Below, one piece after another: positions 21,546 to 28,813 of a DNA stretch of 64,000 nucleotides. Each line of letters opens with the position of its first letter. The first letter of the stretch is position 1. Position numbers and translations under genes: made by a program. The stretch comes from Nonomuraea fuscirosea (GTDB taxonomy: Bacteria; Actinomycetota; Actinomycetes; Streptosporangiales; Streptosporangiaceae), in NCBI RefSeq assembly GCF_003001935.1, contig NZ_PVNG01000028.1, positions 107,636 through 171,635 on the forward strand, written 5' to 3'. The notes beneath the pieces are model-generated. The model ran no database searches and was not told the origin of the DNA. It saw only the letters and a list, made by a program, of their open reading frames with translations.

Positions 21546-22694
21546 GTGGACAGACGTATCGGCGCACTCGACCTTCTGCGCGGCGTGGCCATCGCGGGCA
21601 CGCTGGGCACCAACATCTGGATCTTCACCGACCCCGGCGGCCCCGGGGCACTCCTGGGCTTCGGCGCGGACGCCGGCGGGGTGGAGACGTTCCTGCGGTT
21701 CCTGTCCAACGGCAAGTTCCTCGGGCTGCTGACGCTGCTGTTCGGCGTCGGGCTCGAACTGCAGTACCGAAGCGCGGTGCGCAGGGGCCTGACGTGGCCG
21801 GGCCGCTACCTCTGGCGGGCCACGCTGCTGCTGGCCGAGGGGATCCTGCACTACGTGCTGATCTTCGAGTTCGACGTGCTCATGGGGTACGCGATCACCT
21901 CGATGATCGTGGCGTACCTGATCGGGCGGAGCGAACGCGTCGTCACGGCCTGGATGGTCGCGGCCGGGACGCTGCTCCTGGCCATGGTGGGCCTGCTCAC
22001 CGCGCTGCTCATGACGATGCCGGCGGGCGGCGGCACGGCGGCCGCGCACCCGTCCGGCTGGCTGGAGCAGGTGGAGCTGCGCCTGCGACATGCCGCGATC
22101 TTCCGCGCGGAGCTGCTCTTCATCGTGCCGCTCGGCATCGTGCTGTTCCTGCTCGGCGCGCGGCTGATGCGCGCCGGCGTCTTCGAGGAACGCGGCGCGC
22201 GGCTGCGCGGCCGGCTGATCGCCGCCGGGATCGGCGCCGGGGTGCCGCTGAACCTGCTCACCTCCTTCGCCGGGCCCGCCTGGTTCATGGTGGACCGCTA
22301 CCTCGTGGCGCCGCTGGTCTCGCTGGGCCTGCTGGCGCTGATCACCTCGATCGTGCTGCGGATGCGGAGCGCGCCGGGCCTGCTGCGCCGCGGCTTCACC
22401 AACGTCGGCCGGACGGCCCTGTCGTGCTACGTCTTCCAGAACCTGGTCGCCGGCGCGCTCTGCTACGGCTGGGGCCTGGGCCTGGCCACCCGCCTGGACG
22501 GGCTGCGGCCCTGGTGGGTGCCGGTCGCCTGGGCCGGGATCTGCGTGCTGTTCATGACCCTGTCGTCGCTGTGGCTGCGCCGCTTCGACCGCGGGCCGAT
22601 CGAACTGGCCTGGCAGTGGGCCTACCAGGCCCCGTGGCGACGGACGCGCGCCGGAGGCGGGCAGGCGGAGCAGGTGAGCGGAGCGGGCCGGTAG
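21546..22694 (+). CDS. DUF418-domain polytopic membrane protein
   Basis: 382 residues, GTG at 21546 with GAGG upstream. The N-terminal signature RRIGALDLLRGVAIAGTLGTN and the C-terminal half (GRTALSCYVFQNLV, FDRGPIELAWQWA) define the DUF418/YeiB-type family related to acyltransferase-3 proteins. About 9-10 TM helices. The function of the family is unestablished. It ends 12 bp before the remnant permease on the opposite strand. Confidence 0.87.
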   Translation: MDRRIGALDLLRGVAIAGTLGTNIWIFTDPGGPGALLGFGADAGGVETFLRFLSNGKFLGLLTLLFGVGLELQYRSAVRRGLTWPGRYLWRATLLLAEGILHYVLIFEFDVLMGYAITSMIVAYLIGRSERVVTAWMVAAGTLLLAMVGLLTALLMTMPAGGGTAAAHPSGWLEQVELRLRHAAIFRAELLFIVPLGIVLFLLGARLMRAGVFEERGARLRGRLIAAGIGAGVPLNLLTSFAGPAWFMVDRYLVAPLVSLGLLALITSIVLRMRSAPGLLRRGFTNVGRTALSCYVFQNLVAGALCYGWGLGLATRLDGLRPWWVPVAWAGICVLFMTLSSLWLRRFDRGPIELAWQWAYQAPWRRTRAGGGQAEQVSGAGR

Positions 22695-22705
22695 GGCGAG
22701 CGGGG

Positions 22706-22819
22706 TCAGGCCGGCGAGGGCACCGCGCGCAGGGCCGCCACGGTGGGCGCCAGCAGGGCCCGTACCGGCGCGGACAACCCGACCGCCGCACCCAGCACCA
22801 GACCCCCGCCGCGTCTCAG
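22706..22819 (-). pseudogene. Remnant of SsuC-type ABC permease
   Basis: Downstream of the binding-protein gene, one minus-strand frame reads GLVLGAAVGLSAPVRALLAP, then TVAALRAVPSPA and a stop at 22706-22708. This matches the region of sulfonate/taurine permeases that reads roughly LGLxxGLSxxxxxLLxPxxxALRAVPSLAW. Only about 37 residues remain, with no start codon, and the rest of the permease and the ATPase are absent. The deletion would explain why the adjacent binding protein is an orphan. The call rests on motif similarity by eye. Confidence 0.5.
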
Positions 22820-22832
22820 GCGGCCACCACCG

Positions 22833-23816
22833 TCAACGGAAGTCCGGCGCGAACAGGCTGTCCAGGGCCGTCCTCGCCTCCTGCTCGGAAGGGACCTGAC
22901 CCTCGCGTACCAGCGTCGGCAGGATGCGTTCCAGCACCGCTCGCTGCTCGTCGCCGGGAACCGGGCCGACCTCGACCTCCGTCCGCTCCTTCAGCACCAC
23001 CGCGGCCACCTCGGGGGCGAGCTCGGCCTCGGACGCCAGCAGCTCCACCGCCTCGTCGGGATGCTCGCCGATCCACACGCGGGCGCGCTCGTAGACGTCG
23101 ATCACCTTCCGCGCCAGCTCGGGCTGGTGGGTGAGGAACTTCTCCCTGGCGTTGAGGAAGCCGTAGGAGTTGAAGGCCGGGTTCCGGTAGACGAGCTTGG
23201 TGCCGGCGTCCACCTGGCTCTGCGCCATCAGCGGGTCCAGCCCCGCCCAGGCGTCCACGTCGCCGCGTTCCAGCGCCGTCCTGCCGTCCGCGTGCTGGAG
23301 GTCGACGACCTCGACGTCCGTGCCCTTCAGCCCGGCCTCCTGGAGGGCCTGGAGCAGGAAGAAGTACGGGTCCGTGCCCTTGGTGGCGGCGATCTTCCTG
23401 CCCTTGAGCTGGGTCACCTTGGTGACGTCGGAATCCTTGGGGACCACGAGCGCCGTCCACTCCGGCCGGGCGTAGACGCCGATGGTCTTGATCGGGGTCC
23501 CGTTCGCCCGCGCCTGCAACGCCGCGGCGCCCGCCGTGGAGCCGACGTCGATGGTCTCGGCGCGCAGGTTCTCGTCGGCCTTGTTGCTGCCCGCCGACAG
23601 CACCCAGGTGATCATGGTGCCTCTCAGCTCGGTCTCCAGCCAGCGCTGCCTTCGTACGACGAGGCTGAGCGGGTTGGAGTAGGCGTAGTCGAGGCGCAGC
23701 CGCCGCGCGGAGGACGTCGCGGTGCTGTCGCCCTCCCCCGCCGCGCAGGCGGTGGTCAGGGGGGCGAGCAGCGTGACGAGCGAAACGACGGCGACCAGGG
23801 AACGACGGCGGCTCAT
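22833..23816 (-). CDS. Orphan ABC substrate-binding lipoprotein, SsuA-like (aliphatic sulfonates)
   Basis: 327 residues from ATG 23816, preceded by GAGGAG. The signal peptide has a lipobox-like LTTAC near residue 22. The type-2 periplasmic binding fold has SNPLSLVVRRQRWLE, DVGSTAGAAALQARANG and KGTDPYFFLLQALQEAG, typical of SsuA/NrtA proteins. No intact permease or ATPase follows; only a permease scrap is present. The frame stays open to an ATG at 24005 that has an even stronger site (GGAGGAG), so a 63-residue N-terminal extension or a leader ORF is possible. Confidence 0.85.
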   Translation of the reverse strand: MSRRRSLVAVVSLVTLLAPLTTACAAGEGDSTATSSARRLRLDYAYSNPLSLVVRRQRWLETELRGTMITWVLSAGSNKADENLRAETIDVGSTAGAAALQARANGTPIKTIGVYARPEWTALVVPKDSDVTKVTQLKGRKIAATKGTDPYFFLLQALQEAGLKGTDVEVVDLQHADGRTALERGDVDAWAGLDPLMAQSQVDAGTKLVYRNPAFNSYGFLNAREKFLTHQPELARKVIDVYERARVWIGEHPDEAVELLASEAELAPEVAAVVLKERTEVEVGPVPGDEQRAVLERILPTLVREGQVPSEQEARTALDSLFAPDFR

Positions 23817-24046
23817 GGGGTGGACTCCTCGGCGGGGTGGGACGGGGGACGCCGAGCCGCTCCGGCAGATCGGCACGGAGCGCGGCGAGTTCGGGACGGG
23901 CACGATCACGCGGCCTCGGATACGGCACATCGCTCGTCGACGCCGATGACGGCACGCCCGTCCCGCCGCCGTCCGCACGGGAACCGTGGCCTGCCGGCTC
24001 GTCATGCGCCTCCTCCATACCGGATCAAACGGCAGGAAAGATGGGT

Positions 24047-24068
24047 TGATAGTGTCAATGATCTATCA
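24047..24068 (-). promoter_or_regulatory. Inverted repeat upstream of SsuA-like gene
   Basis: TGATAG and CTATCA are separated by 10 bp, and the repeat overlaps a TTGACA-like hexamer on the minus strand (complement of TGTCAA, 24053-24058). It probably marks the promoter/operator of the binding-protein gene. Confidence 0.4.
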
Positions 24069-24243
24069 TCAGAGCGCCCCCGATGCTCGGTGAGCACTCA
24101 CGAGTCCTGCGACGACAGGCGAGGTTCGGGTCGGGCCCTAAGTATTCGAGGGCAAGGGCCGGGCGGACAGGATGCCCAAGATTGCGGACCTGGTGTTTCC
24201 CGCGGCTCGGCGGCCGGCGCGGCCGTACCTGACAGTCGTCTGT

Positions 24244-24834
24244 ATGAGCGACATATCACCCTCAGCCGCGCCCACCGCCGCCCCCGAGCGACCGCTGCCG
24301 ATCCGCGTGCTGCTCGGCGTCGCCCACCGCTGGCCCACCTGGCTGGGGCTGGCGGTCATGGCACAGAACGCCTTCGGCCTGAACGACGGCCGCCCGCAGG
24401 CGCTCATCGTGTTCCTGGCCGCGCTCATCTACCTGGGCACCGCGCTGCTCGGCCGGCCTGCCGTGGTCTGGCCGCTGTTCGGCGCGTGCGTGGCGGGCGT
24501 GGCGGTGCTGCGGCTGCTCGACGCGGAGCCGTGGCCCGCACTGGTGGGAGGCGGAGTGTGCGTCGCCGTGCTGGCCCTGGCCGGCGGCGTGGCGCGGCGG
24601 CCGCCGCTGACGGCTCTGCAACTGCCCGCCATGCTGCTCTTCGGCGGCGCCGCCGTCGTGGCGGTGTCCCTGTCGCCGGTCGCGGGAAGTTATCTCGTCG
24701 CCGCCGCCCTCATCGGCCACGCCGTGCAGGACGTCATCGTCTGGCGGGCGAACCAGGTGGTGACGCGGTCGCTGGCGGAGTTCTGCGCGGTGCTCGACTT
24801 CACGCTCGGCGTGGCGATCCTGGTCCTCGTCTGA
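24244..24834 (+). CDS. Small polytopic membrane protein of unknown function
   Basis: 196 residues from the ATG at 24244; upstream in-frame starts lack ribosome sites. Five to six hydrophobic helices (LGLAVMAQNAFGL, ALIVFLAALIYLGTALL, LVGGGVCVAVLALAGGVA, QLPAMLLFGGAAVVAVSLSP, FCAVLDFTLGVAILVLV). There are no catalytic motifs. It is preceded by the divergent SsuA-like gene and followed by a tandem repeat that includes its stop codon. I do not recognise a named family. Confidence 0.7.
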   Translation: MSDISPSAAPTAAPERPLPIRVLLGVAHRWPTWLGLAVMAQNAFGLNDGRPQALIVFLAALIYLGTALLGRPAVVWPLFGACVAGVAVLRLLDAEPWPALVGGGVCVAVLALAGGVARRPPLTALQLPAMLLFGGAAVVAVSLSPVAGSYLVAAALIGHAVQDVIVWRANQVVTRSLAEFCAVLDFTLGVAILVLV

Positions 24835-24940
24835 GCGACGCTGGTCGATCCTGGGCGCCCGTCTGAGCGACGCATGGTCGATCTTGACTGCTCGCCTGAG
24901 CGATGCGAGCTCGATCCCGGGTGCTCGTCCGATCGACCCG
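24829..24940 (+). repeat. 33-bp tandem repeat beginning at the stop codon of the membrane protein gene
   Basis: Units start at 24829, 24861 and 24894 (32, 33 and 33 bp) and share TCTGAGCGACGC followed by TCGATC. A partial fourth unit begins at 24927. The first unit contains the TGA stop (24832-24834), so the gene terminus itself has been duplicated downstream. Confidence 0.8.
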
Positions 24941-25032
24941 GCGGCGTCCGGCGATTCGTCCTTGCCCGGAGGTTGACGACCTGTCCGGACAGCGCTTACG
25001 GTTCCGGCAGCCGGTGAAATTATCGACACACC

Positions 25033-25047
25033 ACCGAAACTTTCGGT
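25033..25047 (+). promoter_or_regulatory. XlnR/BxlR-like operator
   Basis: Perfect palindrome ACCGAAACTTTCGGT, 54 bp upstream of the xylanase start. Its core CGAAACTTTCG corresponds to the CGAA-N3-TTCG element I recall for LacI-family xylan repressors (BxlR/XlnR) in Streptomyces. It is probably the xylose/xylobiose-responsive control site. Confidence 0.7.
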
Positions 25048-25100
25048 CGCGTGTCGTCGCTCGTCTGGCACCCCCCGGCTCCGGCATCGGAGGTAACACG

Positions 25101-26144
25101 GTGAAGCTCCTGGTCCTCGCTTTAGCGCTCGTCCTCGCCACCCCGGCCCTGCCCGCGTCCGCCCATCCGCGCCCACCGCGCGACCTGCGGCAGCTCGCGC
25201 AGCAGACCGGCGTCAAGATCGGCTCTGCCGTCGACATCGCCGCCCTGCGCGCGGAGTCCGACTACCGCAAGGTGCTCAACCGCGAGTTCAGCCACGTCAC
25301 CGCGGAGAACGCGATGAAGTGGGAGTCCGTCGAGCCGGAGCGCGGGGTGTTCACCTGGGCCGACGCCGACACGCTGGTCGAGAACGCGCGCCGCAACCAC
25401 CAGCAGGTACGCGGCCACACCCTCGTCTGGCACAACCAGCTGCCCGCCTGGCTGACCAGCGGCGTGGCCGACGGCTCGATCGACGCCACCGAGCTCAGGA
25501 AGATCCTGCGCGACCACATCACCACCCAGGTACGCCGCTACAAGGGCAAGATCCGGGCCTGGGACGTGGTGAACGAGGTCGTGGAGGAAGACGGCACGAT
25601 GCGGCAGACCCTGTGGCTGACCCACCTCGGCCCCGGCTACATCGCCGACGCCTTCCGCTGGGCGCACAAGGCCGACCCGCACGCCAAGCTCTACATCAAC
25701 GACTACAACCTGGAGTGGAACGCCCCCAAGATCGAGACGACCCTGGCCCTGGTCAAGGAACTGCGGGCGCAGGGGGTGCCGATCCACGGAGCCGGCTTCC
25801 AGGGCCACCTCGGCATCCAGTACGACTACCCCGGCGACTGGGCGAACGTGATGCGCCGCTTCGCCGACCTGGGCCTCGAAGTGGCGGTCACCGAGCTGGA
25901 CGTGCGCATGGTGCTGCCCGTGACGCCGGAGAAGCTGGCCACCCAGGCCACGTACTACAGCCGGGCGCTGTCCGACTGCCTCAGTGTCCGCGCGTGCCGC
26001 GAGTTCACCGTGTGGGGTTACACCGACCGGCACTCGTGGGTGCCCGGCTGGTTCGAGGGTGAGGGCTCGGCCTGCCTGCTCGACGAGAACCTCGCGCCCA
26101 AGCCGGCGTACCGGGCGCTGCTGAACGTGAAGCGCCCGCGCTGA
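25101..26144 (+). CDS. Secreted GH10 endo-1,4-beta-xylanase
   Basis: 347 residues. GTG at 25101 has GGAGGT 6 nt upstream. The signal peptide KLLVLALALVLATPALPASA is cleaved before HPRPP. The mature enzyme is a single GH10 barrel with acid/base Glu159 (WDVVNEV), nucleophile Glu265 (VTELDVR), and the conserved HTLVWHNQLPAWL, YINDYN and WGYTDRHSW subsites. There is no carbohydrate-binding module. It hydrolyses xylan backbone outside the cell, and the upstream palindrome suggests induction by xylan products. Confidence 0.95.
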   Translation: MKLLVLALALVLATPALPASAHPRPPRDLRQLAQQTGVKIGSAVDIAALRAESDYRKVLNREFSHVTAENAMKWESVEPERGVFTWADADTLVENARRNHQQVRGHTLVWHNQLPAWLTSGVADGSIDATELRKILRDHITTQVRRYKGKIRAWDVVNEVVEEDGTMRQTLWLTHLGPGYIADAFRWAHKADPHAKLYINDYNLEWNAPKIETTLALVKELRAQGVPIHGAGFQGHLGIQYDYPGDWANVMRRFADLGLEVAVTELDVRMVLPVTPEKLATQATYYSRALSDCLSVRACREFTVWGYTDRHSWVPGWFEGEGSACLLDENLAPKPAYRALLNVKRPR

Positions 26145-26171
26145 CGCGGCACCTCCCGGCCTGCCCCAGGT

Positions 26172-26193
26172 CCTCACTCACGGTCGGGTGAGG
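26172..26193. terminator. Hairpin between convergent xylanase and unknown gene
   Basis: CCTCAC (26172-26177) pairs with GTGAGG (26188-26193) over a 10-nt loop, between the two converging stops. It could serve both genes. The stem is short. Confidence 0.35.
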
Positions 26194-26204
26194 GCCCGGG
26201 CGTC

Positions 26205-26738
26205 TCATTCCAGGCGCTGGATCAGCCCGTACACGAAACGGGCGCGGTACGTGCGGCCGTCGTGGGGGAAGTCGACCGTCCAGTGGTGCGGGGCGGGGCC
26301 CTCGATCTGGACGGCGCCGGGGAAGCTCGCGCCGAGGTCGCCCACGACGCACGCCCACGGCGTCAGGTCCGTGAACGCGACCGTCATCGGGCCTTCCGGG
26401 CGGACGAACCACTGGTTCCACACCTCGCCGCCCGGGCCGAGCAGGGCCTCGAACGCCAGGCCCGGCCAGCTCGGCAGCGGCCAGCGCAGGACGTCGCAGG
26501 TCAGACTGCCCGCGGGCCTGCTCCCCCGGTACGGCGGCGCCCCCAGCGCCATCCGCAGCGCCGCGGCCCCCTTCGGCGCCCTCGGGGCGTGGGCCAGCCG
26601 CGTCCAGTGGGCGTGGGCGGCGCGCAGCTCGGCGCGGGAGGCGCTCATGCCGTGCAGCGCCTCCTCCACCTTGCCGGCGTTGAGGTCCTGCATGCGGTGC
26701 ATCAGCGCCAGCTCGAACTCGCGCACCCGAAAAGCCAC
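26205..26738 (-). CDS. Conserved-looking protein of unknown function
   Basis: 177 residues from GTG 26738; this start avoids overlap with the Rrf2 gene, and ATG 26705 is an alternative. The N terminus is helical (RVREFELALMHRMQDLNAGKVEEAL). The C-terminal half is beta-rich with many Trp/Phe (PLPSWPGLAFEALL, WNQWFVRPEGPMTVAF, HHWTVDFPHDGRTYRARFVYG). Codon bias is good. No domain recognised. Confidence 0.65.
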   Translation of the reverse strand: MAFRVREFELALMHRMQDLNAGKVEEALHGMSASRAELRAAHAHWTRLAHAPRAPKGAAALRMALGAPPYRGSRPAGSLTCDVLRWPLPSWPGLAFEALLGPGGEVWNQWFVRPEGPMTVAFTDLTPWACVVGDLGASFPGAVQIEGPAPHHWTVDFPHDGRTYRARFVYGLIQRLE

Positions 26739-26793
26739 GGGACCAGCTTGCCAGCACCTCGGGGGCACGGCGTCCGTCAACGACCGGAACTCT

Positions 26794-27294
26794 TCACCGG
26801 GCTTCCCGGCCGACGGCCGCCGAACCGTTGCCGGTCGATCGCGGGCCACCATCCAGCAATCCGTTGGGCGACGGCCGGAAGCCGCCGTCCTTCGAGGCGT
26901 CGGCCGGCGATCTCGGGTCGCCGGCGGCGATGACGTCGGCCAGGGTGATCTCGCTGAGCAGCGCGTTCTCGTGGCTGCGCAGCCGGTCCCAGATCTCGGC
27001 CAGCGGCGCGGCGGCCGGGGAGAAGGGACGGGCGGGCGGTTCCGCGCCCTCGGTGACGCGGATGACGTCGGCGAGCGCGATCTGCCCGGCCGGGCGGGCC
27101 AGCCAGTAGCCCCCGTCGGGGCCCCGCTGGCTGCGGATCAGGCCCGCCCGGCGTAGTTGGAGCAGGATGTTGTCGCAGAAGCGGCGCGGGATCTCCTGCG
27201 TGACGGCGATCCGCTCGGCGTGCACCGGACGGTCGGCCACGGCCAGGGCGAGCATGGCGCCTAGGGCGTACTGGGTACGAGCGGAGATTCTCAT
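26794..27294 (-). CDS. Rrf2-family transcriptional regulator
   Basis: 166 residues, ATG at 27294, 12 nt after the exporter stop, so translationally linked. The N terminus is the Rrf2 winged helix (MRISARTQYALGAMLALA, EIPRRFCDNILLQLRRAGLI, RGPDGGYWLARP). There is one Cys near residue 40 and none of the three Fe-S ligands of IscR/NsrR, so it resembles cysteine-regulon (CymR-like) or other cluster-free members. It probably autorepresses the exporter operon through the palindrome at 28264-28286. Confidence 0.87.
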   Translation of the reverse strand: MRISARTQYALGAMLALAVADRPVHAERIAVTQEIPRRFCDNILLQLRRAGLIRSQRGPDGGYWLARPAGQIALADVIRVTEGAEPPARPFSPAAAPLAEIWDRLRSHENALLSEITLADVIAAGDPRSPADASKDGGFRPSPNGLLDGGPRSTGNGSAAVGREAR

Positions 27295-27306
27295 CGGCGG
27301 CGGGCT

Positions 27307-28245
27307 TCAGGCGGAGGCCGTCTCCTCCTCTGAACCGCGCTCGCGCAACTCGCTCTCCACCGCCTCGACGGACTCGTTGGCCTTGTCACGGCGGTACTCA
27401 CGGACCGAGTAGGCGATGGCCGCCGCCCAGATGACGGCGATGATGATGTACGCCACCGTCTGGACGCCGGTGGAGGCGTCGATCCAGTCGCTGCGCAGCA
27501 GCGTGCGCACGTTCGTCAGCACGATGACGCCGCCGACGGCCGAGCCGAGGATGCGCGGCGGGATGTGCCGGACCAGCCAGGCGGCGATCGGCGCGGCGAT
27601 GACGCCGCCGAGCAGCAGCACGGCCACCCAGGAGAAGTTGATGTTCTCCGAGCCGATGCCGACGAAGAAGCCGACGCTGGCCGCGATGGCGACGAGGAAC
27701 TCGCTGGCGTCGATCGAGCCGATCACCTTGCGCGGGGCCATGCGCCCGCTGGCCAGGATGGCCGGGGTGCCGACGGGGCCCCAGCCACCGCCGCCGGTGG
27801 CGTCCACGAAGCCGGCCAGCAGGCCGAGCGGCGCCAGGAAGCGCCGGCGCAGCGGCTTGCCCAGGTTGCCGCGCGGCAGGCCGAAGGCGGTGAAGCGGAT
27901 GAGGATGTAGACGCCCAGGGCGAGCAGGATGATCGACATGACCGGGGCGGCGACGTCGGTGGACAGGCTCGACAGGAACGTCGCGCCGGCGAACGCGCCC
28001 ACGGCCCCCGGGATGCCGATCTTGGCGACGACCTTCCAGTCCACGTTGCCGAAGCGCCAGTGGGAGATGCCCGATGCGAGCGTGGTGCCGATTTCGGCGA
28101 GGTGGACGGTGGCGGATGCCGCCGCCGCGTTGGTGCCGATGGCCAGCAGCAGCGTGGTCGAGGTGACGCCGTAGGCCATGCCTAGGCTGCCGTCGACCAG
28201 CTGGGCCGCGAGACCGACCAGCCCGAGCAGGATGAGTGCCCGCAC
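27307..28245 (-). CDS. TauE/SafE-family sulfite/anion exporter
   Basis: 312 residues. GTG at 28245 follows GGGGAG. About eight TM helices with the family pattern LVDGSLGMAYGVTSTTLLLAIG near the N terminus and GFVDATGGGGWGPVGTPAIL in the middle. Family members export sulfite, sulfoacetate or related anions. It is cotranscribed with an Rrf2 regulator downstream. The earlier in-frame start at 28278 would lie inside the operator and is unlikely. Confidence 0.9.
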   Translation of the reverse strand: MRALILLGLVGLAAQLVDGSLGMAYGVTSTTLLLAIGTNAAAASATVHLAEIGTTLASGISHWRFGNVDWKVVAKIGIPGAVGAFAGATFLSSLSTDVAAPVMSIILLALGVYILIRFTAFGLPRGNLGKPLRRRFLAPLGLLAGFVDATGGGGWGPVGTPAILASGRMAPRKVIGSIDASEFLVAIAASVGFFVGIGSENINFSWVAVLLLGGVIAAPIAAWLVRHIPPRILGSAVGGVIVLTNVRTLLRSDWIDASTGVQTVAYIIIAVIWAAAIAYSVREYRRDKANESVEAVESELRERGSEEETASA

Positions 28246-28263
28246 GATCTCCCCTTTCCTACC

Positions 28264-28286
28264 ATTCCTACTATACAAGTAGGAAT
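28264..28286 (-). promoter_or_regulatory. Operator palindrome of the exporter-Rrf2 operon
   Basis: ATTCCTACT (28264-28272), a 5-bp spacer, then AGTAGGAAT (28278-28286): nine-base arms, perfect match. It sits immediately downstream of the -10 box, covering the expected transcription start. Strongly suggestive of an Rrf2 binding site. Confidence 0.75.
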
Positions 28287-28288
28287 AA

Positions 28289-28316
28289 TAATTAAAGGCG
28301 AGGGCCGTCCTGTCAA
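28289..28316 (-). promoter_or_regulatory. Promoter of the exporter-Rrf2 operon
   Basis: On the minus strand, TTGACA (28311-28316), a 16-bp spacer and TAATTA (28289-28294). A near-consensus -35 in an AT-rich patch that stands out from the GC-rich surroundings. Confidence 0.65.
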
Positions 28317-28420
28317 CCCCTGGCAGGGGAACGACTGAACGCCGGCGCTCCGGACGACGACGGCCGCCCCGCCCCTCGAACGGGACGAAGCGGCCGCGGC
28401 GGCTCTTCTCGGAGCGGGGA

Positions 28421-28813
28421 TCAGGCGGGAATCAGGGCCTTGACGGCGAGCTGTTCCTCGCCGGCCGGGCCGTCGAGGCGGATCGACAGCTCCCACACGC
28501 CGCTCATCGCGAACAGCTCCCCCTCGGCCAGGAAACGGCCGGGCTCCCGTTCGCGTGCGGCGACCTCGGGCGTCGAGTGCCCCATGTCGGCCATCACCGC
28601 CGACAGGGTCACGGTGTCGGCGTCGCCCGAGGTCACCTCGACCTCAGCGGTGACGCGCCCGGGCGCCGGATCCTCGATCAGTACGGTGACGGCGTAGCGC
28701 GTGCCCGTGGTCGTCAGACGCAGCGGCTCGGCCGCCATGCTCCGCCCCACGACGAACAGCGTCACGGCGACGACCACGAGCGCCACGGCCGCCAGAGCCC
28801 GCTTCCCGCTCAT
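28421..28813 (-). CDS. YtkA/FixH-like small secreted or membrane-anchored protein
   Basis: 130 residues. ATG at 28813 overlaps the upstream stop (ATGA). One N-terminal hydrophobic helix (LAAVALVVVAVTLFVVG) precedes a beta-sandwich of YtkA type with VLIEDPAPGRVTAEVEV, MADMGHSTPEV and LFAMSGVWELSIRLD. The MxxMGH motif is typical of YtkA-like domains linked to copper or cytochrome oxidase assembly. Third gene of the triad described below. Confidence 0.72.
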   Translation of the reverse strand: MSGKRALAAVALVVVAVTLFVVGRSMAAEPLRLTTTGTRYAVTVLIEDPAPGRVTAEVEVTSGDADTVTLSAVMADMGHSTPEVAAREREPGRFLAEGELFAMSGVWELSIRLDGPAGEEQLAVKALIPA

